Part shown: in pieces, positions 43,706 through 52,820 of the stretch
Layout of the letters: every line of letters starts with the position of its first letter
Numbering within the stretch: position 1 is the stretch's first letter
NCBI RefSeq assembly: GCF_001942495.1
Contig: NZ_MKZS01000001.1
Span: 2,411,628 to 2,475,627, forward strand
DNA: 64,000 nucleotides
Direction of reading: 5' to 3'
Source of the DNA: Moorena bouillonii PNG
GTDB taxonomy: Bacteria > Cyanobacteriota > Cyanobacteriia > Cyanobacteriales > Coleofasciculaceae
Notes under the pieces: model-generated
Seen by the model: only the letters and a program-made list of their open reading frames with translations
Database searches by the model: none
Told to the model about the DNA's origin: nothing
Position numbers and translations under genes: made by a program

Positions 43706-46700
43706 ATGCTCGCATACGGATTTATAACATTATTGAGTCTAGGTTCTGAGTACTACTTTAAATACGAGATTGATGCTCAGACTGGTTTCCAGATTTATTG
43801 GATTACAATTCCTGAGGGACTCGATAAGGAACGCTATAGTAAACAAACAATCTCCGAGTTTCTAGCAGAATCATCAGTTGCACAAATTCTAAAACCTGGA
43901 GCACCCATTGATAAGGGAGTTTATCAAGCTAGCCTAATCTTACCCGGATTACCTGCCTCACCTTTCGATGCATTTTATACTATTGAACTCACCTACGACA
44001 GCGATTCATTTACGTTAGGAGTTCAATCTACTGACTCTTTTGGATTTAGTCCCGAAGGCTCAACCCATTTCAAAGATTTAAATCTGAGTTTTACCCAGCA
44101 ACTTAATTCCGAAACCGCTACTGTAAGTGGAACAGTGACGGCGGTTTTCTCTGGTCAAGATATTGTCCTTGAGGCCGGGTTGAGCGATGGCTCTGAACTG
44201 ATTTTTAATTACAATCCTAATAATCCTCAGGAAATCCCAATTCAACCCTGGGGCAATTTAGAGTTGACGACTTTTACGGTCAAACCTGGGTCAAATCCTC
44301 TTCAACCCCAAGTTCTCTATTGGTTTGGAGAAAAGTCGGGAGAATGGGTTTATGATTGCTCCTTGAGGAATAGCGAAGATGCACCAGCCATCGACTTACG
44401 GATTCAAACGGAGCCAGAAACAGTGCAGTGGGGATTAGGGTCTATCGCTGTTAAAGATGGCTTGATCGAGAGTGAAAATGCGACCCTAGAAGCGGCAAAC
44501 CTAAGTTCTGCTAGCAAACTGATCAAGGCATTCCAAGAGACCAACGAAATCACCATTGCAACCTGGATTAAGCCTAGCCAAACGGGTCAAAAATACCCAG
44601 CTATAGTCCTGACTATCTCCGAAGATCCTGAAAATCCCTATGTGACTCTGGCTCAAGGGGATTCAGAATGGCTAAAGGGTTATGGAAATCAGTGGTCGGG
44701 GGATTGGTACCATCACGACGAGTATAGTGTGCTATTGCGCACCGACACTAATGATAGAAACCGATATTGGCAAATCCTGACCACAAGTCCCGACACAGTA
44801 ACAACTGAGCTAACCTATGTTGTCTATACTTTCTCACAGAATAACTTGGGGGATGAGAGTGATAATGCCAAGTTGTATCTCAATGGGCAGCTAGACAATT
44901 CAAAATGGATTAATAGCGATAATCAGGAGCGTCATTTCTGGAGAAATAGGAATCAGCAGAGTAATCGTTGGAGAAATAGGAATCAGAGGGGTAATCGTTG
45001 GGAAAGTCGGGATGATGATGAGGATAATCGTTGGCAAAATCGGGATGATGAGGAGGATTCTCCTTGGAAAAACCGGGATGATGATCACGAACTTAATCCT
45101 TGGACAAATCACCCTGCTGTTAAGTTAGCGTTAGCAAATGACGTTTTATTTCTCGATCGCAGGGGCAAATCCCCAAGAAATCAAGATTTCCCTTGGGAAG
45201 GGGAACTCTACGAGGTGGCAATTTATGACTCCGCCCTGACACCAGAGGCGATTTACCAGCGCTACTACCCCACCATTGAAATTTTGGGCAACCTGACGCT
45301 GACTAATATGCCCAGTCCTTTGAACCAACCCCTAACTGCTCAACTGACTTTGGAGGGTATGCCGGATGTAGAGCATTATTCAGAGTCTAAGCTCAATCTC
45401 AAGGTTGACACCTCTGAAATCCGGGAAGTTACCCCTGAGTTTGACTTCACTAATATTGCCCTGGAATGGCAATCAGAACCTGGAACCTCCCCAACCTGGT
45501 ACTTTAAGTGGGGACAAGTGGATAGCACGTTATGGAAAACGTCAATTCCCTTTACGGCAGTTCAAGGGGATGCGCCAGGGAAACTTGCCCTCAATTCACC
45601 GGAATTAGACCTTCCAATCGGATTAGGACAAATTAATACCCTAGAGGGGTTGTGTCTATTCCTGAAATCAGATACCACCGGGGAGATCTGGCAGATGTCT
45701 TCCATCACCTCTGTGCCTGAACTAGTACTCCCCCAATTAAGGGATTATCGCCCATTTGATTGGACGGTAGATTTCAAGCTACTCTTTGCTCGTCACAATC
45801 AACAAAGGAGTCAATTTGACCCCCTGGGGATTGAAGATGGAAAAGTCGTTCTCAAGGGCAATTGGTTGGGAGAAAACCTTGTACTTCATGGCTGGTGGCG
45901 CAATGAGCAGTTTGTCCTGGAAGGGCAAAGAAATTTAACTCTACCGTTTGAAGTTACCTTGGGTCCTATCTTTGAACCAGGTACTTCCCAAAAGATTATC
46001 GACCAGGTAGCGATCGCATCAGTGATGAACGCCACTGTAATCCTGGAACTGACTGAGTTAGGCTTTTTGGCAAAAGTCTCTGGAACCTTTGATTGGACAG
46101 ATCAAGCAGGGACGGTAAACACCTTTACAGTGCCGGAGTTTACCCTAGTCCGCCCACCGCTGACTCCCAATCACATCCTGGAAGCGATTTTGGAAAGGTT
46201 AAACTCCCAAGTAGATGTGATCTTTGCACAACAGTTTCGCCATCAAGCGGACTACTACTTTACGGTGGTGCAGGAAAAACCTGTTATTTATTTGGGCAAA
46301 CCCAACGACTCTGCTGCCATCACCCAAACTACAACATTGCCGCAGTTATTCAACACTGCTGCGGATTCCAATAACATCTCCAGCACCGCAGGCATCTTTA
46401 CCCTTACAGAAAATGCCGATCAAAGCTGCACCGTGACCATAACTCCTCCGGAAAGCAGTGACAATTGGCTAGATCAACTTAAGACCGATTACGACAACTT
46501 TATTACTCAACTAGATACCAACAGTAATCTGATTCCTGGTACCCTCACCTTGGTCAAAACCCGGATTGCTGAACGGATGCCGTTGTTGGTTGAGGAAATT
46601 CTCTACTACTACTACGGCTTGGATACTGTTAATGGCTCAGTGGATTTGCAAGCTGGAATGCGGTTACGGGTCGATTACCAAAACTATCAGTTCGTTCATC

Positions 46701-47317
46701 CAGCCCAATCTACGGCTAATTCAGGGTTTGTGGGCAGTGGCACGTCCTACTATAGCCTCAACAGTTATCGGGATGGCACTAACCTAATGATTAATTTTGA
46801 TGGGTTTTTGTCCCAAATTCAGCCCTATGTCACCACAGATATTGCTACGGTAGGGGCTGGAAGTAGTCTGGATACCTTTAAAGTTGGCTATCAAAAACCC
46901 TACTTGCGGCTAGTTTATCCTAGTTTGGCAGCTCCCTCTGCAGGTTCCCTCGATCCCGGACAGGCTGCAACCATTATGGGAGCCGCAACAGTAACAGACC
47001 TGGATAAAAAGACAAACGTTGCCAGCTTTTATTTCCGAGGACGAGCAACAGTGATTCCAGAAATTACGGTGGTGCTACAGGAACAACCGGTATTTGTTCC
47101 GGTGGGAACGACTTTACGACAACTGATGGAGCAACGTGTCAGTATTCCGTCAGTATCCCTAGGAGAATCGCTGCTGAACTCTACCGGAAAACCAAGGTTG
47201 AGTCGCCTGTTACACGAAGGGGTGTCTAACGAACCTAGCTATCGCTTTATCTACCTGGACGAAGATAGTCCAGTGCTTGATTTGCCTCTGGTCAAAGGCG
47301 ATCGCATTGTCCTGTAG
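43706..47317 (+). CDS. Giant locus protein 1: LamG-like domain protein, about 1203 aa
   Basis: I choose ATG 43706 because AGGGAG lies 5 bp upstream; the longer TTG frame from 43670 would begin inside the IS relic. The first half includes a LamG/concanavalin-like lectin fold (about 235-525): TIATWIKPSQTG, AKLYLNGQLD and ELYEVAIYDSALTPEAIYQR. A charged insert at residues about 405-468 repeats NRWxNRD/NRWRNRNQ. The remainder is beta-rich and unassigned. No signal peptide or membrane segment is evident. The next gene starts 11 bp later, so the two are coupled. Function unknown; carbohydrate or protein binding is a guess from LamG. Confidence 0.85.
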   Translation: MLAYGFITLLSLGSEYYFKYEIDAQTGFQIYWITIPEGLDKERYSKQTISEFLAESSVAQILKPGAPIDKGVYQASLILPGLPASPFDAFYTIELTYDSDSFTLGVQSTDSFGFSPEGSTHFKDLNLSFTQQLNSETATVSGTVTAVFSGQDIVLEAGLSDGSELIFNYNPNNPQEIPIQPWGNLELTTFTVKPGSNPLQPQVLYWFGEKSGEWVYDCSLRNSEDAPAIDLRIQTEPETVQWGLGSIAVKDGLIESENATLEAANLSSASKLIKAFQETNEITIATWIKPSQTGQKYPAIVLTISEDPENPYVTLAQGDSEWLKGYGNQWSGDWYHHDEYSVLLRTDTNDRNRYWQILTTSPDTVTTELTYVVYTFSQNNLGDESDNAKLYLNGQLDNSKWINSDNQERHFWRNRNQQSNRWRNRNQRGNRWESRDDDEDNRWQNRDDEEDSPWKNRDDDHELNPWTNHPAVKLALANDVLFLDRRGKSPRNQDFPWEGELYEVAIYDSALTPEAIYQRYYPTIEILGNLTLTNMPSPLNQPLTAQLTLEGMPDVEHYSESKLNLKVDTSEIREVTPEFDFTNIALEWQSEPGTSPTWYFKWGQVDSTLWKTSIPFTAVQGDAPGKLALNSPELDLPIGLGQINTLEGLCLFLKSDTTGEIWQMSSITSVPELVLPQLRDYRPFDWTVDFKLLFARHNQQRSQFDPLGIEDGKVVLKGNWLGENLVLHGWWRNEQFVLEGQRNLTLPFEVTLGPIFEPGTSQKIIDQVAIASVMNATVILELTELGFLAKVSGTFDWTDQAGTVNTFTVPEFTLVRPPLTPNHILEAILERLNSQVDVIFAQQFRHQADYYFTVVQEKPVIYLGKPNDSAAITQTTTLPQLFNTAADSNNISSTAGIFTLTENADQSCTVTITPPESSDNWLDQLKTDYDNFITQLDTNSNLIPGTLTLVKTRIAERMPLLVEEILYYYYGLDTVNGSVDLQAGMRLRVDYQNYQFVHPAQSTANSGFVGSGTSYYSLNSYRDGTNLMINFDGFLSQIQPYVTTDIATVGAGSSLDTFKVGYQKPYLRLVYPSLAAPSAGSLDPGQAATIMGAATVTDLDKKTNVASFYFRGRATVIPEITVVLQEQPVFVPVGTTLRQLMEQRVSIPSVSLGESLLNSTGKPRLSRLLHEGVSNEPSYRFIYLDEDSPVLDLPLVKGDRIVL

Positions 47318-47328
47318 GGGGTGAGCAG

Positions 47329-50300
47329 ATGACTACCTTTACCCAATCAACAGCACAGGCGCTCTACGTTTTATCTGAATCCGTTAACCCTACCGTGCCC
47401 TATAGCATTGGGTTTTGGGTGAATGAAGGATCGATAGGAGATTCCCAAACCCTTTCCCTGGAAGAAACTTGGACAATAAAGACGGGAGTATATCTATTTC
47501 TCAAAGCTGTGCCAGAGGGAAATGATGCTATAGACCCTTCGGTATTGAGTGACCGTATTCGTGAATTTCTGATTACACCTTCGGTACGCAATACCCGGTT
47601 TTTGTGGATTGACAACCCAGAGGAGTTAGTCTCTCGCTGGCGATTTCATGCCCTAACCCTTTCCCCCACAGATACTGTAGAGCGACTGACCTTTTTTAAT
47701 TTCCGCAACTATGAATTAGCGATCGCTAATGGTGTAACTTGTCAGTTGAACGCAACCAAAGACGGATTTCTGTTTGCCCTCGATCCGTCTCTACACAACC
47801 TCCCTAACACTGGGACTGAATCACTGGACACTGAATCACCGAAAAGTGACCCCTTTTATTTGTCCACAGGTTATGGTGCTCATCAACTCAAAGGGATTGA
47901 AGTCAATGAGGCAGGGGAAGCTCTGGCATTACCCTTTAGTGGAGAGTTGGCCGGTTGCCTGACCTTTGCCCTGACCTTGCAAAACCAATCTCCTGGCACA
48001 GCCTCCTTTGAGGAACTGGTCTATCTGGATGTGACCCTGCGGATGTTTTTCAAATCCGCAAACTCCTTACTAGACGCCACTGACCCCTTGTCTGGTTTTG
48101 CAGGATTGAATAGCGACCAGGAATTCCTGATTTCTAGCCACCGATATCCCTTTCTGGGGGAAGATAGCGATGCTGCCTCCCATTATTCTGAGCAAGGGGA
48201 TGGTAGCCAAAATCTGACTTTATATAGCGCCCTAGATCCCCTCCAACCGTTGAATGGCGATCGCACTTACTTTGCCTTTGTAGAGCCAGGAAACTCGAAC
48301 ATTTCGGATTTATCCTTGCCTTCTTGTTATCGCACTAATTTGGGATATTCCATCCATGTCACTCCCCATGGTCATGGGGACAGTCGGCTAATCTTTGCAG
48401 AGCGTCCAGGGCAGAATTATAGCATCTTTGGTTCACCTTTGTATCTAGTCCCCCAAGGGAAATATACTCTCTCGGTTCCCAATTACGAGAGTACCCCTAT
48501 CCCCAGTGGTAAGGACTTTTCGATACGAGATGAAGATAACTTCTTGTGTGGATTAGCGGGGATTGAATACATTCAACTGTCGAGTCAACAGGTTAATATT
48601 CTGCATCTGGAAGCTGGAAAACCGACCTTTGCGCCGGATTTCGTTCCGGAGCAAATTGTAGAAACCAATGAAGCTGGGCAGCGTCTAGAATCGGAAACAA
48701 CTACAGCTTGGGGATATATTGAATATGAGCAAGTAACGAATTTACCGGTCTATTTTTCCCAACCCAAGCAGTCCTTGCTGTATCGAGCATCAACGTTTCA
48801 GGATGGAAACCAAGACCCAACTGATGACCCCCTCACGTTTTTGGAGGTTCCCGTTACAGGACTGCCCAGGGGAGAGTATTTACCCTTGTTTCCCTATGGA
48901 GGCGTAAGTGGAACCCTGGCTCACTATCAGCAAATGGAGGAACAAATCCTCAATCCCCAGCGCCGCAAACAAATTAAAATTATTGCTGAAACAGACACTA
49001 CTCAACTTAGCGGTGAACCTCAAGGAATACTAGGGGGGATAGGGACATCTAGTCCCCAAGCATTCAGTGCCTTGAGTAGATCAGCTACCCCTGAAGCTCA
49101 GGCCATGACAGCTGCTGCTGCTACTACCTCAACAACGGAAACCATCACTGGTACAACTTCCCTGGGATTGTTGGCAACCTATTCCTCTGATTACCAAACC
49201 CTCAATAGTCTATTACTGGCGAAGGATACCGACAATGAGGATGTGAGTTTGCAGGACCTAGAACGGGGTTCATCCCTCCGTTCAGCTTTCCAGTCCAGTC
49301 AGATGTTCCTGGTGATCACTGACCCGACTTCTCTAAAAACCTTTGATACCAATGAATCTCCTCAAGTTATCAAAGAGCATTTTCAGAATAACCAACTGAC
49401 CATTCAAGGGTGGACTTTTGATCTCAATCCAGACAATTGGCGACAGGGCACAGGGGATACGGATACGGTCTTACTGTTTAAATTCCTAGATAAGCCCCTG
49501 ATTGATATTCTCAAGGATACCGCCCTGTGGGAACAACCGGAGGTATTTGTCGGGACGGCAACTGATGCTGATGAACGGGTCAAGGAAATTAAAGCAGTGC
49601 GCGATCGCTTAGTGACATTCTTTGAAAATGCGATCGCAACGGCAGAGGACCCCAATGCTGCTGAAAAAGACCGGGATAATGCTGCCCCTCTAGCCCGGGT
49701 TGGCAGCAGCACTTTTTGGTCAGGGATGATTGCTTTAAATGTTAAGCTGCCAGCTGGGACAGGACTGCCTCAAGACTTGAAAGCCCTAGAATGTGGCATA
49801 CAAGACCAGGATAACTTCTACGCTCAGTATGTCGGGAGTAATGGCACCCCGATTTTGCCCCAAAATGGGGAATTGGTAGCGGAACAGTCTTCTTTGTTTG
49901 GATTGCTGGACTATCAAGACAACTCCGTGCCAGAAACGGGTCCCTTGGGCTATGCCTTCCAGGTGGCCAACTTACGGGTGCAGTTCCAAAATTCACAAAT
50001 TACCGCATTTTCCAGTGAGGTCAATCTTACCCTAGATAAACTCTTTGACGAAGCCACCCAATTACTCAATAGTCGTTCAGGACGGAATATCGTCATTCTC
50101 CAGGGCTTTACGGAAGAACACAATGGGGTGATTACCTATAGCTTTAGCTTTACCGGCGAGAACTATTTTGCCCTACCCGATAGTCATATTCTCAATAATG
50201 TTGACATCGTTAAGGCCACTTTTTCCACAGATCCCCCAGGCAATGATACTACACTCACCATTGGAAGATTTACCCTCTGGGGCCGTCTCAATTTCCGTGA

Positions 50301-51150
50301 CCTAGAGACCTTTGATGGATTATCCTTTGGGTCAGATACTTCCCTGTCAGATGACGTGTTAACTGCCAGCAACCTGGTCAATCGCAGTGCCCGTGCTCTG
50401 GAAGACGATTATCAAGTAGGGATTGATACTCTCAATCAAGCATCAGCGGAGTTGCAGCAAAAACTGGATGAGCTAGCCAATAACGAACAATTCCTCCAGT
50501 TCTCAAAGCTAACCATTGTGATGAACTGCAAGCATACCAATGGTACCCAGGATATCACCTTTAGTGTCGATGCCAGCCAAATTGCCTTTGATTTGGCTCA
50601 GAGTAAAGCCCGCCCCCATAGTCTCTACAGCAAATTTCCCCTTAAGCTGACTAACTTCGTCTATCTCGACCCTGCTCAACCGGATAGCAAGCCTCAAGGG
50701 TATCTTACTGTGAAAACTCCCTTGGGCAGTGGTTCTATGCCCGACAGTGGCTTTGGTTTTAATTTCGAGTTTAATTTGGGCAGTTTGGGGGCATTGTCGG
50801 GTTCAGCTCAGTTTGTGGTTAATCTCTTGATTATCTGGGAACCGAATCAGGATGGTTCCCAGGAAAAAGCAACAACCTTTGTAGGATTGAGGCTACCGGG
50901 AATTGGTGGGGATGTGCTCGGTTTTCCTCTCCAGAGTGTACTGAAGCTGTCTTTCAAGACGGTGGAATTACTGGTTGATTCGACTAGCGCTTCTGGTACA
51001 GCTTACTTGTTGAAAATCAAGAACGTTGCTCTTAAGTTTTTTGTCCTCTCATTTCCCCCCAATGGACAAACCGAAATTGTTATCTTTGGCAATCCTGATG
51101 CCACGGATAGTAATGATGCCGTTGGCTGGTATGCTGCTTATGCTAAATAA
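47329..51150 (+). CDS. Giant locus protein 2: 1273-aa protein of unknown function
   Basis: Start ATG 47329 follows GGGGGTGAG, 11 bp after the stop of protein 1. I do not recognise a family. The sequence is beta-rich and acidic, with a Ser/Thr/Ala-rich hinge near residues 570-620 (ATPEAQAMTAAAATTSTTE) that divides it into two halves. The C-terminal 300 residues (SGSAQFVVNLLIIW, VGLRLPGIGGDVLGFP) show alternating hydrophobic beta strands similar in style to parts of the 3634-aa protein. No signal peptide, no repeats of note, no catalytic motif. Its tight spacing with protein 1 implies a joint complex. Confidence 0.8.
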   Translation: MTTFTQSTAQALYVLSESVNPTVPYSIGFWVNEGSIGDSQTLSLEETWTIKTGVYLFLKAVPEGNDAIDPSVLSDRIREFLITPSVRNTRFLWIDNPEELVSRWRFHALTLSPTDTVERLTFFNFRNYELAIANGVTCQLNATKDGFLFALDPSLHNLPNTGTESLDTESPKSDPFYLSTGYGAHQLKGIEVNEAGEALALPFSGELAGCLTFALTLQNQSPGTASFEELVYLDVTLRMFFKSANSLLDATDPLSGFAGLNSDQEFLISSHRYPFLGEDSDAASHYSEQGDGSQNLTLYSALDPLQPLNGDRTYFAFVEPGNSNISDLSLPSCYRTNLGYSIHVTPHGHGDSRLIFAERPGQNYSIFGSPLYLVPQGKYTLSVPNYESTPIPSGKDFSIRDEDNFLCGLAGIEYIQLSSQQVNILHLEAGKPTFAPDFVPEQIVETNEAGQRLESETTTAWGYIEYEQVTNLPVYFSQPKQSLLYRASTFQDGNQDPTDDPLTFLEVPVTGLPRGEYLPLFPYGGVSGTLAHYQQMEEQILNPQRRKQIKIIAETDTTQLSGEPQGILGGIGTSSPQAFSALSRSATPEAQAMTAAAATTSTTETITGTTSLGLLATYSSDYQTLNSLLLAKDTDNEDVSLQDLERGSSLRSAFQSSQMFLVITDPTSLKTFDTNESPQVIKEHFQNNQLTIQGWTFDLNPDNWRQGTGDTDTVLLFKFLDKPLIDILKDTALWEQPEVFVGTATDADERVKEIKAVRDRLVTFFENAIATAEDPNAAEKDRDNAAPLARVGSSTFWSGMIALNVKLPAGTGLPQDLKALECGIQDQDNFYAQYVGSNGTPILPQNGELVAEQSSLFGLLDYQDNSVPETGPLGYAFQVANLRVQFQNSQITAFSSEVNLTLDKLFDEATQLLNSRSGRNIVILQGFTEEHNGVITYSFSFTGENYFALPDSHILNNVDIVKATFSTDPPGNDTTLTIGRFTLWGRLNFRDLETFDGLSFGSDTSLSDDVLTASNLVNRSARALEDDYQVGIDTLNQASAELQQKLDELANNEQFLQFSKLTIVMNCKHTNGTQDITFSVDASQIAFDLAQSKARPHSLYSKFPLKLTNFVYLDPAQPDSKPQGYLTVKTPLGSGSMPDSGFGFNFEFNLGSLGALSGSAQFVVNLLIIWEPNQDGSQEKATTFVGLRLPGIGGDVLGFPLQSVLKLSFKTVELLVDSTSASGTAYLLKIKNVALKFFVLSFPPNGQTEIVIFGNPDATDSNDAVGWYAAYAK

Positions 51151-51210
51151 CTACAGCTATCTGGTGGCGCGTCCCCCACCAAAGGTTAATGTCCAACTAT
51201 TAAAAGCAAC

Positions 51211-51320
51211 TATAGCGTTTATTGTATGTATGAAGTACACTTATCAACCTCAAAGTCCCCCTTATTAAGGGGGATTTAGGGGGATCCCTTTGTACCTCAA
51301 TGGGAAAGAGAATTGCTTTA
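51211..51320. mobile_element. TATAGC MITE, copy A
   Basis: TATAGCGTTT...AATTGCTTTA, 110 bp, with central CAAAGTCCCCCTTATTAAGG and GGGGGATTTAGGGGGATC. It is the reverse complement of copies B (52595-52703) and C (63727-63834). It lies between giant-locus genes 2 and 3. Confidence 0.85.
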
Positions 51321-51360
51321 ACCAATAGGTTTAATTTAATTTAGATAAACAGGAGATACG

Positions 51361-51903
51361 ATGGCAGAGCAGAAAATCCCCAATTATCAAGATATTAACG
51401 ATATCCCAACCTTTATGGAGGAAGTCAAGACTACCTATAGCATTACTGAAGAAGTGCCCATCACCTTATCTGACAATCATCCATTATCTGATATGTGGGC
51501 AAAACCAATTACTGTTACGGAAGGTACATCACCGGATCCTTGTTATACGGCTACTGGATCAATTGATGATCAGTTTCCCTTCAATTTTGCCGAGGATTTT
51601 CCCTTTGATATTAAAGATTTTAGTTTCCTAACCAACCAAGACGTTGCTCCTGAACTAGCAATGAAGTTGAAGATTGATGTCTTCCAACCTATCCCGGAAC
51701 CTGAAGATAGGAGGGGGATTAAAGTAACCGTATTTTCGGTACCCCAATCCGATGATTATCCCAATGGTGTGATTGTTAAAAAAGGGTTAACCTTCGTAGA
51801 CGAAAATGGAAATCCTGTGGCTGATGATAATCTATCAACAACAAAGATTCCAGAAGAATCAGTAGTTCCCCCGGAAGCTGAAGTTAAGCTCGATCAACTA
51901 TAA
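51361..51903 (+). CDS. Giant locus protein 3: 180-aa acidic protein of unknown function
   Basis: Start ATG 51361 has AGGAG at 51351-51355. The protein is acidic (MAEQKIPNYQDINDIPTFME; FPFNFAEDFPFDIKDFSF) and ends in a Glu/Pro-rich tail (PEESVVPPEAEVKLDQL). Residues 90-150 form likely beta strands (MKLKIDVFQPIPEP, IKVTVFSVPQ). No family is recognised. It is 97 bp upstream of the 168-aa gene on the same strand; an adaptor or assembly role in the locus is only a guess. Confidence 0.75.
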   Translation: MAEQKIPNYQDINDIPTFMEEVKTTYSITEEVPITLSDNHPLSDMWAKPITVTEGTSPDPCYTATGSIDDQFPFNFAEDFPFDIKDFSFLTNQDVAPELAMKLKIDVFQPIPEPEDRRGIKVTVFSVPQSDDYPNGVIVKKGLTFVDENGNPVADDNLSTTKIPEESVVPPEAEVKLDQL

Positions 51904-51999
51904 ACCAATCGAACTTTTATAAGTTATACTTGGTAAGTAATAGTGTTTTAATTTTACTGACATTTTTTGATTTTATTAGATTGAACAAGGAGCGAAAAA

Positions 52000-52506
52000 A
52001 TGGCAGATACTAAAGTATTTTTTGGTGTTTCTCTAGAACTGGCTGGAAAGACAATTTCCTTAGAACCTAAAAATGCTATTAATGAAATTAAAGAAAAGGG
52101 AATTGAAGTTGAACTTCCGGCAGGGGAGAGAGTCTATTTAGGGACAGTAGGTACCTCTCTTGGTAGTATTATCGGGACTCTAGGTGTCGAGGCTGATTTT
52201 ATAGTGACCGCAGACGAGGCTGCCCAATCAGGTGGCACACTGAAAGAAGGAGCGATCGATCCGGATGTCTTGCCCGATATAACTGTCTTACAGAATGCTG
52301 CTAATCTCCTTCTAGAAGCAGGTTTATATGTGGATGAATTTCATGTCAGAATACCCGGTGCTGCCACAAATGGAACAGTAGCCAAAGACAAGACAGCTTA
52401 CACTGTTGGACTATCAGCAGAATGGCAAGATGATGCCGGTAAATTAATTGATGGATTAGACCTCAAATTAAGGGGGATCTATTTCAAAGTTAGTAATGAA
52501 GAATAG
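52000..52506 (+). CDS. Giant locus protein 4: 168-aa protein resembling the start of protein 5
   Basis: Start ATG 52000 follows AAGGAGCG. It begins with KVFFGVSLELAGKTISLEP and ends with DGLDLKLRGIYFKVS. The opening of the 3634-aa protein has a similar pattern (SFGMISELTVAGETVNLILE) and similar length to a first beta segment, so protein 4 may be a free-standing copy of that module. The similarity is weak by eye. No signal peptide or known domain. Confidence 0.7.
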   Translation: MADTKVFFGVSLELAGKTISLEPKNAINEIKEKGIEVELPAGERVYLGTVGTSLGSIIGTLGVEADFIVTADEAAQSGGTLKEGAIDPDVLPDITVLQNAANLLLEAGLYVDEFHVRIPGAATNGTVAKDKTAYTVGLSAEWQDDAGKLIDGLDLKLRGIYFKVSNEE

Positions 52507-52820
52507 CGATCAGCTTATGCGCTACGCGCACGCTACGCGAACAGTTATCAGCTATCAGCGGTCAGCTATCAGCTTTTGAATATTTCATCTGAATTATAGC
52601 AATTATATATCCCATAAGGTACAAATTGATCCCCCTAAATCCCCCTTAATAAGGGGGACTTTGAGGTTTATAAGCTTACCTCATAACTGCGAAAAATGCT
52701 ATAAATTCTCCCAAAGTTTATTTTAAGCTGATAGCTGAATGCTGACGGCTGAATGCTGACCACTGACCACTGACTTTCGACAATTCCATTTTTGCCTAGT
52801 AATCTTTTCTGAATCGAGCC
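52507..52820. other. Gap between giant-locus genes 4 and 5
   Basis: Contains TATCAGC heptamers and a CGCTACGCGCACGCTACGCG palindrome (52515-52575), MITE copy B, and GCTGAATGCTGACGG units (52730-52780). No ribosome site stronger than GAATCGAG was seen before the ATG at 52821, so gene 5 may have its own promoter. Confidence 0.65.
52595..52703. mobile_element. TATAGC MITE, copy B
   Basis: TATAGCAATT...AAATGCTATA, 109 bp, core ATCCCCCTAAATCCCCCTTA. Same family as copies A and C. Confidence 0.88.
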
